From Myxococcales bacterium (GTDB lineage Bacteria; Myxococcota_A; Polyangia; Fen-1088), in the NCBI GenBank assembly GCA_003170035.1, contig PMZX01000540.1:3888-15408 (forward strand): a stretch of DNA of 11,521 nt. The letters are read 5' to 3'. Positions 6,266 through 11,521 of this stretch are shown here, piece after piece. A model generated the notes under the pieces. The model was given only the letters and a program-made list of their open reading frames with translations. It was not told where the DNA came from and did no database searches. The first letter of the stretch is position 1. Each line of letters opens with the position of its first letter. The position numbers were made by a program, and so were the translations under genes.

Positions 6266-7441
6266 ATGGATCGTCTCTTTTCCCACCGCCTGCCCTGGGC
6301 CACAGCCGAAAACGCGCTGGCCCGCGCCGAGGCCGCCGCGCGTGCCGCGGGCCGGCCGCTTCTGGATCTGACTGTCAGCAATCCCACGCAAGTGGGTCTG
6401 CCCTATCCCGATGAGGAGATCGCGCGGGCCTTTGCCGAAGCCGCAGCCAGTCCCTATCAACCGGCGCCCTTTGGCTTGCCTGGCGCGCGCGCCGCCGTGG
6501 TGGCGGACTACGCCCGCCGCGGTGTCGGGTTGGACGTCAACCAAGTGGTTCTCACCGCCAGCTCAAGCGAATCGTACGCGCTCCTGTTCAAACTGCTCGG
6601 TGATCCGGGGCAAAGGGTACTGTGCCCGGAGCCGAGCTATCCCCTGTTCGAGTACCTGGCCCGCCTGGAGAACTTGACCCCACAGCCCTACCGGCTGCGC
6701 TTCGATGGGTCCTGGCACATCGACTTTGACAGCCTGAATTTCACCGACGCAGCCGCCATCGTCCTGGTCAGCCCCAACAACCCCACTGGTTCCTTCGTGT
6801 CGGGCGACGATTTCGATCGGCTTGCCCAGCTGGCAGCCGAGCACGGGCAGGCGCTCATCGTGGACGAGGTGTTTGCCGACTTCCCGCTTTCACCAGCAGC
6901 CGACGCCGTGACCGCGGTGGCGGGCCGGCCCTCGCCGGGGCTGGTGTTCTCGCTGGGCGGGTTGTCCAAGTCGTGCGGGGTGCCCCACCTGAAACTGGGC
7001 TGGATGGCGGCCAGCGGGCCAGCCGCCCTAGTTCGCGGTGCACTGTCGCGCCTGGAATTGATCGCCGACACATATCTGTCGGTCGGGACGCCGGTGCAGT
7101 TGGCCCTGCCTGGGTTGTTGCAGGCTGGTGCAGCCATCCGCCGCTTGATTCTCGAGCGCGTGCAGCGCAACCGGCACGCGTTGGCCAGCGCCCTGGGTGC
7201 GTATTCGCCCTGCACGCTACTGCCTGCCGAGGCTGGCTGGTGCGCCATCCTGCGCGTGCCGGAAACCATGAGCGACGAGGCCTGGGCCAGTGCGCTGCTG
7301 GAGAACGACGGCGTGTTGGTTCAGCCGGGCTACTTCTTCGATTTAGACGAGGGCGCCACGCTGGTGCTCAGCCTGATCGCGCAGGAGCAAGTCTTCGCCG
7401 AGGGCGTGACGCGCCTCTTGGCGCGTGTAGTCGGGATCTGA
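6266..7441 (+). CDS. PLP-dependent aminotransferase, class I/II fold
   Basis: A 391-residue cytoplasmic fold-type I PLP enzyme, full length for the family. Recognisable elements are Ser-Asn-Pro-Thr (38-41), Ser-Pro-Asn-Asn-Pro-Thr-Gly (169-175; Asn172 matches Asn194 of aspartate aminotransferase), Asp200 in Asp-Glu-Val-Phe (binds the pyridine nitrogen) and Lys235 in Gly-Leu-Ser-Lys-Ser (Schiff base). Three classical positions differ: the Tyr225 equivalent is Phe203, Arg266 is replaced by Lys243 in His-Leu-Lys-Leu-Gly-Trp, and the substrate-carboxylate Arg386 region reads Leu-Val-Leu-Ser-Leu (366-370) with no Arg. Substrate is therefore not assigned; a non-standard amino donor or an alanine-aminotransferase-like subfamily is possible. 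It starts 11 nt after batE with only a weak GGTGAG (6256-6261) upstream, so co-transcription with the bat operon is likely. A role in the Bat system is not shown. Confidence 0.88.
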   Translation: MDRLFSHRLPWATAENALARAEAAARAAGRPLLDLTVSNPTQVGLPYPDEEIARAFAEAAASPYQPAPFGLPGARAAVVADYARRGVGLDVNQVVLTASSSESYALLFKLLGDPGQRVLCPEPSYPLFEYLARLENLTPQPYRLRFDGSWHIDFDSLNFTDAAAIVLVSPNNPTGSFVSGDDFDRLAQLAAEHGQALIVDEVFADFPLSPAADAVTAVAGRPSPGLVFSLGGLSKSCGVPHLKLGWMAASGPAALVRGALSRLELIADTYLSVGTPVQLALPGLLQAGAAIRRLILERVQRNRHALASALGAYSPCTLLPAEAGWCAILRVPETMSDEAWASALLENDGVLVQPGYFFDLDEGATLVLSLIAQEQVFAEGVTRLLARVVGI

Positions 7442-7465
7442 TCTGTAACCCGCCTTTCTCCTCGG

Positions 7466-7484
7466 GCCGACGAGAAACGTCGGC
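7466..7484 (+). other. Hairpin between the aminotransferase and the lipoprotein gene
   Basis: Inverted repeat GCCGACG (7466-7472) and CGTCGGC (7478-7484) with a 5-nt loop AGAAA, 24 nt after the aminotransferase stop. No T-run follows (GTATCATTATGG), so it is not a textbook intrinsic terminator. It could be a weak terminator of the bat operon or an operator upstream of the next gene. The rest of the 91-nt gap contains a possible -10 box TATCAT (7486-7491) without a recognisable -35. Confidence 0.4.
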
Positions 7485-7532
7485 GTATCATTATGGGGGA
7501 CGCTCGGCGCGGCCCAAGCCCAGGAGAAGAGC

Positions 7533-9179
7533 ATGCGCAACACGTTGCTGGTTGTCATTTTCAGCGTGATCCTGGTGTGTGGTGTTGGGGGTTGCCAGAT
7601 GCAGGGGATCGGTGTGCCAGCGCGTGACGGCGCCCCGCCCGTCGGTGGCAGGGGCGGCACCGGCGGTGCGACGACGACCGGAGGAACAACGGCGACGGGA
7701 GGTTCAACCGTGACGGGCGGTGCGAGCGCGGGGGCAGCAACGGGCGGGGCGACAGTGATCGGCGGTTCAACCGCTACCGGCGGGGTGACCAGCCAAGCTG
7801 GAGCATCAGCTTCGGCGGGAGCGACAAGTTCAGGGGGAATCGGTGGCCTGACCACGACGGGTGGCGTGGGTGGAAGGACGGTCACCGGCGGCAGCACGGG
7901 CGGCGCGACCGCGCGCGGAGGCACGACCGCGACGGGAGGCGTGACCTCGGGAGGCACGACTGCGACGGGCGGCACGACCGCGCGGGGAGGAGCGACCGCG
8001 ACGGGCGGCACGACCGCGCGGGGAGGAGCGACCGCGACGGGCGGCGCGACCGTGAGGGGAGGCACGACAGGGATGGGCGGCGTGACCATGGGTGGCACGA
8101 CAACGATGGGTGGAACGACCGCGAGCGGAGGCACCACCAGCACGGGTGGCGGGAAGATGTGCCAGGGCATCTACAGTTTCACCTGTGCGGTCGGACAATT
8201 CTGCGACCTCACTATGGGAAGTTGCGGGACGATCGCGGACAGCGGAGGGACCTGCACTGACACTGGTTCCACCGTAGTCTGCCCCAAGAACCTCGCGCCG
8301 GTGTGCGGGTGCAATGGGCAGACGTACGACAACGATTGCCTGCGCCAAGCCGCCGGGGTGTCCAAAGCCTCGAACGGATCTTGCCCCGCCACCTCTGCGG
8401 CCTGTCCCGCCGATTTCTCGCAGATCGCCGGATGGCCATGCACTGAGGGACTAACCTGCGAATACGGCACCGATCCTCGTCCCAGTTGCCGGATCAGCGC
8501 GACCTGCACCGGAGGAACCTGGGCCGTCACCACACCCAAGTGCGTGGCCTTGCCGCCCGTGACCTGCCCGGCCACGCGCGAGGCTGCCGCTGGGCAAAGC
8601 TGCCCGACCCAAGACGCCTACTGCACCTATGCGGACCTTACTTGCCAATGCACCAACTGCACCAACGGTCCCGTGGTTGGGTGTGCAGGATCGCCGACCT
8701 GGCATTGCGCTGTTCCCAACGCCGATCCGGCCTGTCCTCCGGGCATTCCGTTGCTGGGCTCGGTCTGCAGCACTGCGAACAAGACCTGCAGGTACGCCTG
8801 TGGGCCCGGTGGTGCGCGTCTTTGCCAGCAGGGCGCCTGGTACGCCGCAAATGGCGGGCCGTGCCCGGTGTCGAGCCGGCGGGCCAAGAAGAACATCCTC
8901 TATCTGAGCGAGGCCGAGCGGCAACGCGTGGCCGAGGATCTGGCGCGTTTCAAGCTGGCCACCTACGAGTACCGGGATCCTGCGCTGGGCAACCGGCGCT
9001 ACCTGGGGTTCATCATCGAGGATGTTCCTGGCAGCCCAGCCGTGGATCGCGATGGCACGATGGTGGACTTGTACGGCTACACCAGCATGCTGGTGGCTGC
9101 GGTCCAGGCTCAAGGCGAGGCGCTCGCCAAGTTGCAGGCCGAGCTGGCGCAGGTGAAACGCAGGTTGCGCGTGAAGTAG
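7533..9179 (+). CDS. Gly/Thr-repeat lipoprotein with Kazal-like, Cys-rich and S74 self-cleavage domains
   Basis: A 548-residue predicted lipoprotein; the ATG at 7533 has AGGAG (7522-7526) 6 nt upstream. A signal peptide ends at a lipobox Val-Gly-Gly-Cys21. Residues 38-207 are almost only Gly, Thr, Ala and Ser, with Gly-Gly about every six residues. Residues 241-284 match the bacterial Kazal-like fold: Cys at 241, 250, 258, 260, 269 and 284 around Pro-Val-Cys-Gly-Cys-Asn-Gly-Gln-Thr-Tyr. Three degenerate Cys-rich modules follow (291-337, 345-392, 401-444). Residues 447-548 are an S74/endosialidase chaperone domain: Ser-Ser-Arg-Arg-Ala-Lys-Lys-Asn-Ile (447-455) gives the Ser447/Lys452 dyad, with Leu-Gly-Phe-Ile-Ile-Glu-Asp-Val (491-498) and a coiled-coil end (about 517-545). 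In phage tail proteins this domain drives trimerisation and then cuts itself off. A trimeric surface fibre matured by self-cleavage is the inference; the target is unknown, and the Kazal domain could inhibit a protease. Confidence 0.85.
   Translation: MRNTLLVVIFSVILVCGVGGCQMQGIGVPARDGAPPVGGRGGTGGATTTGGTTATGGSTVTGGASAGAATGGATVIGGSTATGGVTSQAGASASAGATSSGGIGGLTTTGGVGGRTVTGGSTGGATARGGTTATGGVTSGGTTATGGTTARGGATATGGTTARGGATATGGATVRGGTTGMGGVTMGGTTTMGGTTASGGTTSTGGGKMCQGIYSFTCAVGQFCDLTMGSCGTIADSGGTCTDTGSTVVCPKNLAPVCGCNGQTYDNDCLRQAAGVSKASNGSCPATSAACPADFSQIAGWPCTEGLTCEYGTDPRPSCRISATCTGGTWAVTTPKCVALPPVTCPATREAAAGQSCPTQDAYCTYADLTCQCTNCTNGPVVGCAGSPTWHCAVPNADPACPPGIPLLGSVCSTANKTCRYACGPGGARLCQQGAWYAANGGPCPVSSRRAKKNILYLSEAERQRVAEDLARFKLATYEYRDPALGNRRYLGFIIEDVPGSPAVDRDGTMVDLYGYTSMLVAAVQAQGEALAKLQAELAQVKRRLRVK
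7644..8153 (+). repeat. Gly/Thr hexapeptide-coding repeat region
   Basis: This segment encodes residues 38-207 of the lipoprotein. From about residue 141 the pattern is a regular hexapeptide of Thr or Ala, Thr, two variable residues and Gly-Gly (an 18-nt DNA period); before that it is looser. Within it, two identical 36-bp copies stand in tandem at 7962-7997 and 7998-8033, and a third copy begins at 8034 and diverges after about 12 nt. The exact copies indicate recent duplication by slippage or unequal exchange, so the tract is probably length-variable. Confidence 0.85.
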
Positions 9180-9245
9180 GGTGACCGCGACCTCGGGCGT
9201 TCGCGACGGCGAAGCTGGGCCGATCGGGTTTCTGAACGTGGGGGC

Positions 9246-9251
9246 TACAAT
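9246..9251 (+). promoter_or_regulatory. Possible -10 box before the PD40 gene
   Basis: TACAAT, preceded by GGGGC, lies 30 nt before the preferred ATG of the propeller protein. I find no convincing -35 at 16-19 nt spacing. The same heptamer CTACAAT occurs at 10254-10260 before the sigma factor gene. The 102-nt gap before the PD40 gene shows no clear terminator. Confidence 0.3.
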
Positions 9252-9281
9252 ACTTTGCAAACCACGGTCATACTCAGCAGC

Positions 9282-10208
9282 ATGACAGGCCGACACATCG
9301 GCGCCGTGGCCGGAACACTCCTCGCGGGGATCGGCTGCATGAAGGCAGACCGGCTGGTGGCAGTCCAGAACGACGCAGTCCAGATGGATGGGGGCGGAGA
9401 CGCTTCTCTGGTGGTGGGGACACCCTTTTTCGCGCCCACGCCGGTCACTGGCCTGGTCGCCGACACAACCACCGATGCCCATGGTCCCTCGCTCACTGGC
9501 GATGAATTGCAAATCTACTTCTCGTGCGTAAGGCAGGGTGAAGCGACCTACCACATCTGGACCAGCACGCGGGACTCACGCGATGCCAAGTGGAACGTGG
9601 CCACGATGGTTGACGACCTCCTCAGCGCCTATAACGAACAGGATCCAGACGTTTCCCCCGATGGCAAGACCATCTACTTCGCAAGTGACCAATCCGGCGA
9701 GGGGTATCAGCTCTTTGTCTCGCAGCAGACCCCCACAGGGTGGGGTAACCCCACGCTCGTCCAGGGACAGGGTCTTGTCTCTTCCAGCCTGGACTTCAGG
9801 GGACCCAGCGTGGATCCCAGTGGGCTCTTCATGACTTTTTGCTCCGCTCCGCGGGGCAGCGAAGACTTTACCCTCTACTCCGCATCCCGCGCCAACCTGC
9901 TGGCAGCCTGGGGAAATGTGCAGCGGCTTGCGGTCAACTCAAGCATGGCAGACGCGGACCCCGCGCTCTTCAATGATTCGCGTTCCCTTGTCTGGAGCTC
10001 TCGCGCTCCCAGCAACGGAAGATCCTGGGATCTCGTCGAAATCAGCCTTGACCCGTCCTCCCCCTTTTCCGCTGCGTCAATTCCCCTGGACTCTCTCAAT
10101 ACGGCTATTTCGGAGCGCTATCCTTGGGTTTCGCGGGATGGCACCCATATCCTGTTCACCAGGGAGGCTGTCGGAGCCCCTGGCGTCATCTATGAAGCAT
10201 GGCGGTGA
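9282..10208 (+). CDS. Exported PD40 (TolB-like) beta-propeller protein
   Basis: A 308-residue protein with an N-terminal hydrophobic segment (about 6-18) ending at Gly-Ile-Gly-Cys19, a non-canonical lipobox, so lipoprotein status is uncertain. The body carries five PD40/WD40-like motifs: Gly-Pro-Ser-Leu-Thr-Gly-Asp (68-82), Asp-Pro-Asp-Val-Ser-Pro-Asp-Gly-Lys (121-135, the closest to consensus), Gly-Pro-Ser-Val-Asp-Pro-Ser-Gly (174-188), Asp-Pro-Ala-Leu (226-240) and Tyr-Pro-Trp-Val-Ser-Arg-Asp-Gly-Thr (280-294). Each is followed by a short hydrophobic beta strand, which predicts a five- or six-blade propeller of the TolB C-terminal type. Such domains usually bind proteins or peptides; no catalytic residues are visible. 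The ATG at 9282 is preferred over a TTG at 9255, which would sit only 3 nt after the possible -10 box. Third codon positions look less G/C-biased than in the bat genes. Confidence 0.75.
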   Translation: MTGRHIGAVAGTLLAGIGCMKADRLVAVQNDAVQMDGGGDASLVVGTPFFAPTPVTGLVADTTTDAHGPSLTGDELQIYFSCVRQGEATYHIWTSTRDSRDAKWNVATMVDDLLSAYNEQDPDVSPDGKTIYFASDQSGEGYQLFVSQQTPTGWGNPTLVQGQGLVSSSLDFRGPSVDPSGLFMTFCSAPRGSEDFTLYSASRANLLAAWGNVQRLAVNSSMADADPALFNDSRSLVWSSRAPSNGRSWDLVEISLDPSSPFSAASIPLDSLNTAISERYPWVSRDGTHILFTREAVGAPGVIYEAWR

Positions 10209-10215
10209 GCTCACC
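10204..10215 (+). other. 12-bp perfect palindrome at the PD40 stop codon
   Basis: GGTGAGCTCACC is a perfect 12-bp palindrome spanning the stop codon of the propeller gene, 14 bp upstream of the sigma gene's -35 box. Close by, AGGTT-GAC-AACCT (10227-10239) is a second inverted repeat that covers the -35 hexamer. Either could be an operator half-site pair; chance is not excluded at this length. Confidence 0.35.
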
Positions 10216-10229
10216 CGAGAACCGTTAGG

Positions 10230-10260
10230 TTGACAACCTCGCACTTTTCGGCGCTACAAT
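10230..10260 (+). promoter_or_regulatory. Sigma-70-type promoter of the sigma/anti-sigma operon, probably leaderless
   Basis: The -35 box TTGACA (10230-10235) matches the consensus fully and the -10 box TACAAT (10255-10260) matches five of six positions, with a 19-nt spacer, slightly long. Transcription would start near 10267, the A of the sigma factor ATG, giving a leaderless or nearly leaderless mRNA. In agreement, there is no room for a useful SD between the -10 box and the ATG. The housekeeping look of the boxes suggests basal transcription by the primary sigma factor rather than strict autoregulation. Confidence 0.55.
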
Positions 10261-10266
10261 TGGGGA

Positions 10267-10890
10267 ATGGCGCCCGCCGAAAGCGAAGCTCGTCTTGCTG
10301 TCGCCGCTGAGGTGCAATCGTCGCACGAGAGCGGGTACGAGTTGACGGTGCTGGCGTTGGAGGCGCGAGATCGCGATCCCGCGGCCATGCGCAGCTTTCT
10401 GGAAGCCATCGCACCCTCGGTACGCAGCGTCTGCCGCGGCGTAATGGGGGCGGGCCACGTCGACCTGGAAGATACCGTCCAGGAATGCCTGATCGAGATT
10501 CTGCGTGCCCTGCCCAAGTACCGTGTTGAAGGCGCCATTGTGCACTACACGAACCGTATCGCGCTACGGGCATCAATCGCCGCGCGCAAGCGAGGACGAA
10601 GCCGCGAGCAGCGGCTGCGCACGCTCGCTGAGCAGTCTTGCCCACCGAATGTCCCTGCCAACGAAGACACGCTTCCCAACCTCTGGTTGTTGCGCGAGAT
10701 CATCGACGAACTGTCGGCAGTGCAGGCCGAGACCGTTCTCATGCGCATGGTTCTTGGTTGCTCGGTGGAGGAGACGGCTGCGGCTACCCAGGTGCCGGTC
10801 AACACGGCCAAGAGTCGTCTGCGCTTGGCCAAGGACTACCTGCGCCGTCGACTCGACGAGGAACCTGTCGACTGGAAAGGTCGAGCATGA
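10267..10890 (+). CDS. ECF-type sigma-70 family RNA polymerase sigma factor
   Basis: A 207-residue sigma factor with regions 2 and 4 only. Region 2 (about 38-108) contains Asp-Leu-Glu-Asp-Thr-Val-Gln-Glu-Cys-Leu-Ile-Glu-Ile-Leu (66-79), the helix that binds the core enzyme, followed by a basic stretch rich in Arg. Region 4 (about 141-195) contains the helix-turn-helix from Cys165 to about Leu192, with Ser-Val-Glu-Glu-Thr-Ala and then Val-Asn-Thr-Ala-Lys-Ser-Arg-Leu. The N-terminus is about 24-30 residues longer than in most ECF factors; an internal GTG at 10348 would give the shorter form, but promoter position favours the ATG at 10267. It overlaps the anti-sigma gene by 4 nt (ATGA), giving translational coupling and balanced synthesis. 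The ECF subgroup and target promoters cannot be read from this sequence. Confidence 0.88.
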   Translation: MAPAESEARLAVAAEVQSSHESGYELTVLALEARDRDPAAMRSFLEAIAPSVRSVCRGVMGAGHVDLEDTVQECLIEILRALPKYRVEGAIVHYTNRIALRASIAARKRGRSREQRLRTLAEQSCPPNVPANEDTLPNLWLLREIIDELSAVQAETVLMRMVLGCSVEETAAATQVPVNTAKSRLRLAKDYLRRRLDEEPVDWKGRA

Positions 10891-11521
10891 ATCTCGAGGT
10901 GCATCCCGAGGAAGCGCTCGACCGTGCGCTTAGGGGTGAGCTGTCTGAAGTCGAACGGCACGCTCTGGATCAGCACCTGGCCACTTGCACTGCATGCGAG
11001 GCTCACCTGGCGCTGGCGCGCTCGTGGCAAGAGGCATGTGCTCCGCAGCCCTGGGGTAGCCGCTTGAACAGTCTGGCCGTGGATCACGCGTTGGCTCACT
11101 ACGGGCGCGTCCGTTGGCCGGCGTTGTTCTCCTGGCCAGGCCAGAGACGTTGGCTGCTGGTGACCGCAGGAATGCTGGTGGCTGTGGGCGGGGTGGCAAG
11201 CGCGGCTTGGTGGCAGCGGCAAGATTCCGCTCGCCAGACGATCATGTTCCAGGGGACCATGGCACGACCTGCCGCTCGGACAGCAGCGCCGCCCAGGCTA
11301 GCCATGGCTTCTTCGGAGCCGCCTGCGTCCTTTCAGGCTGAAGTTACAGACGAACGCCCCAGCCCTTCACGGGCACCGCGCGTGCAGCCCAGCGCAGCCT
11401 CGCTGTTCGAGCAGGCCTCTGCCTTGCGCGACCGCAACAGGGTGGAGGAAGCCATCGCGGTTTATCGCAAGCTGCAGCAGCGCTTCCCGGAGACGCGCGA
11501 AGGCCGGATCTCATATGCCGT
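10887..11521 (+). CDS. Zinc-finger anti-sigma factor with TPR-like periplasmic part, 3' end missing
   Basis: The frame is open from the ATG at 10887 to the right edge; 211 residues are visible. Residues 1-50 form a zinc-finger anti-sigma (ZAS) domain with His30-x3-Cys34-x2-Cys37; His6, 24 residues before His30, is a candidate fourth ligand. This domain would hold the upstream sigma factor inactive at the membrane. A single membrane segment (about 89-109) follows, then a Pro/Ala/Arg/Ser-rich linker (about 110-170) in the periplasm. A helical stretch (about 171-211) contains Ala-Ser-Ala-Leu-Arg-Asp-Arg-Asn and Glu-Ala-Ile-Ala-Val-Tyr-Arg-Lys-Leu, which reads like the start of TPR repeats. The TPR part could be the signal-sensing domain. 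SD-like GGAAAGG (10874-10880) lies 6 nt upstream of the start. Being open at the edge, its full length and C-terminal domains are unknown. Confidence 0.8.
   Translation, partial: MNLEVHPEEALDRALRGELSEVERHALDQHLATCTACEAHLALARSWQEACAPQPWGSRLNSLAVDHALAHYGRVRWPALFSWPGQRRWLLVTAGMLVAVGGVASAAWWQRQDSARQTIMFQGTMARPAARTAAPPRLAMASSEPPASFQAEVTDERPSPSRAPRVQPSAASLFEQASALRDRNRVEEAIAVYRKLQQRFPETREGRISYA

Noticed and set aside
7962..8043. Possible CRISPR array
   Set aside because: The 36-bp copies are directly adjacent with no spacers and lie in frame in a coding repeat; no cas genes are present.
7343..8170. 275-codon minus-strand frame with Pro-Pro-Val repeats
   Set aside because: It is the complement of the Gly/Thr repeat region. 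The + strand frame has an SD, a lipobox and downstream domains in continuous frame, so the Pro-rich reading is a shadow.
7533..9179. Prophage or phage tail gene, because of the S74 domain
   Set aside because: No other phage structural, lysis or integration genes in the window, and the protein has a lipoprotein signal and Kazal/Cys-rich domains instead of tail-fibre modules.
9255..9281. TTG at 9255 as start of the PD40 protein
   Set aside because: It lies 3 nt after a possible -10 box and adds nine polar or mixed residues before a signal segment that already begins well at the ATG at 9282.

Overview
The window is high-GC bacterial DNA, and every supported gene is on the + strand. Gene content points to Myxococcota (Deltaproteobacteria), probably Polyangia. 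The grounds are a complete batABCDE cluster, a Gly/Thr-repeat lipoprotein with a bacterial Kazal domain, Cys-rich modules and a C-terminal S74 domain, and a sigma factor paired with a zinc-finger anti-sigma factor that seems to carry TPR-like helices. The taxonomic call is an inference from domain style; no 16S or other marker is present.

Region 1 (1-6254) is a Bat (Bacteroides aerotolerance-type) operon. It holds the tail of a membrane protein, then batA and batB (von Willebrand A, MIDAS intact), batC (TPR with a Lys/Gln/Asp tail), batD (large beta-rich exported protein with one TM) and batE (TPR, two TMs, SH3-like end). Genes overlap by 4 to 8 nt or lie 2 nt apart, with Shine-Dalgarno (SD) sequences inside the preceding gene. 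The positive-inside rule puts the vWA, TPR and BatD domains in the periplasm as one envelope complex. The MoxR ATPase and DUF58 protein usual in such operons would lie upstream, outside the window. The one break in this packing is batA-batB: a strong SD and ATG sit on the batA stop codon, but the frame from there runs through two hairpins and stops just inside batB, whose own ATG lacks an SD. A short palindromic element may have inserted here.

Region 2 (6266-7441) is a PLP-dependent fold-type I aminotransferase 11 nt after batE, probably co-transcribed. Its Schiff-base lysine is present, but several classical class I residues are replaced.

Region 3 (7442-9179) is a 548-residue predicted lipoprotein: lipobox, about 170 residues of Gly/Thr/Ala hexapeptide repeats, a Kazal-like domain, three degenerate Cys-rich modules, and a C-terminal S74 (chaperone of endosialidase) self-cleavage domain with its Ser-Lys dyad. 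It is the most unusual gene here.

Region 4 (9180-10208) is an exported five-motif PD40 (TolB-like) beta-propeller protein.

Region 5 (10209-11521) is an ECF-like sigma factor behind a sigma-70-type promoter that would give a leaderless mRNA, overlapping by 4 nt a zinc-finger anti-sigma factor that runs off the right edge. The two form a regulatory pair; whether they control the neighbouring surface proteins is unknown.
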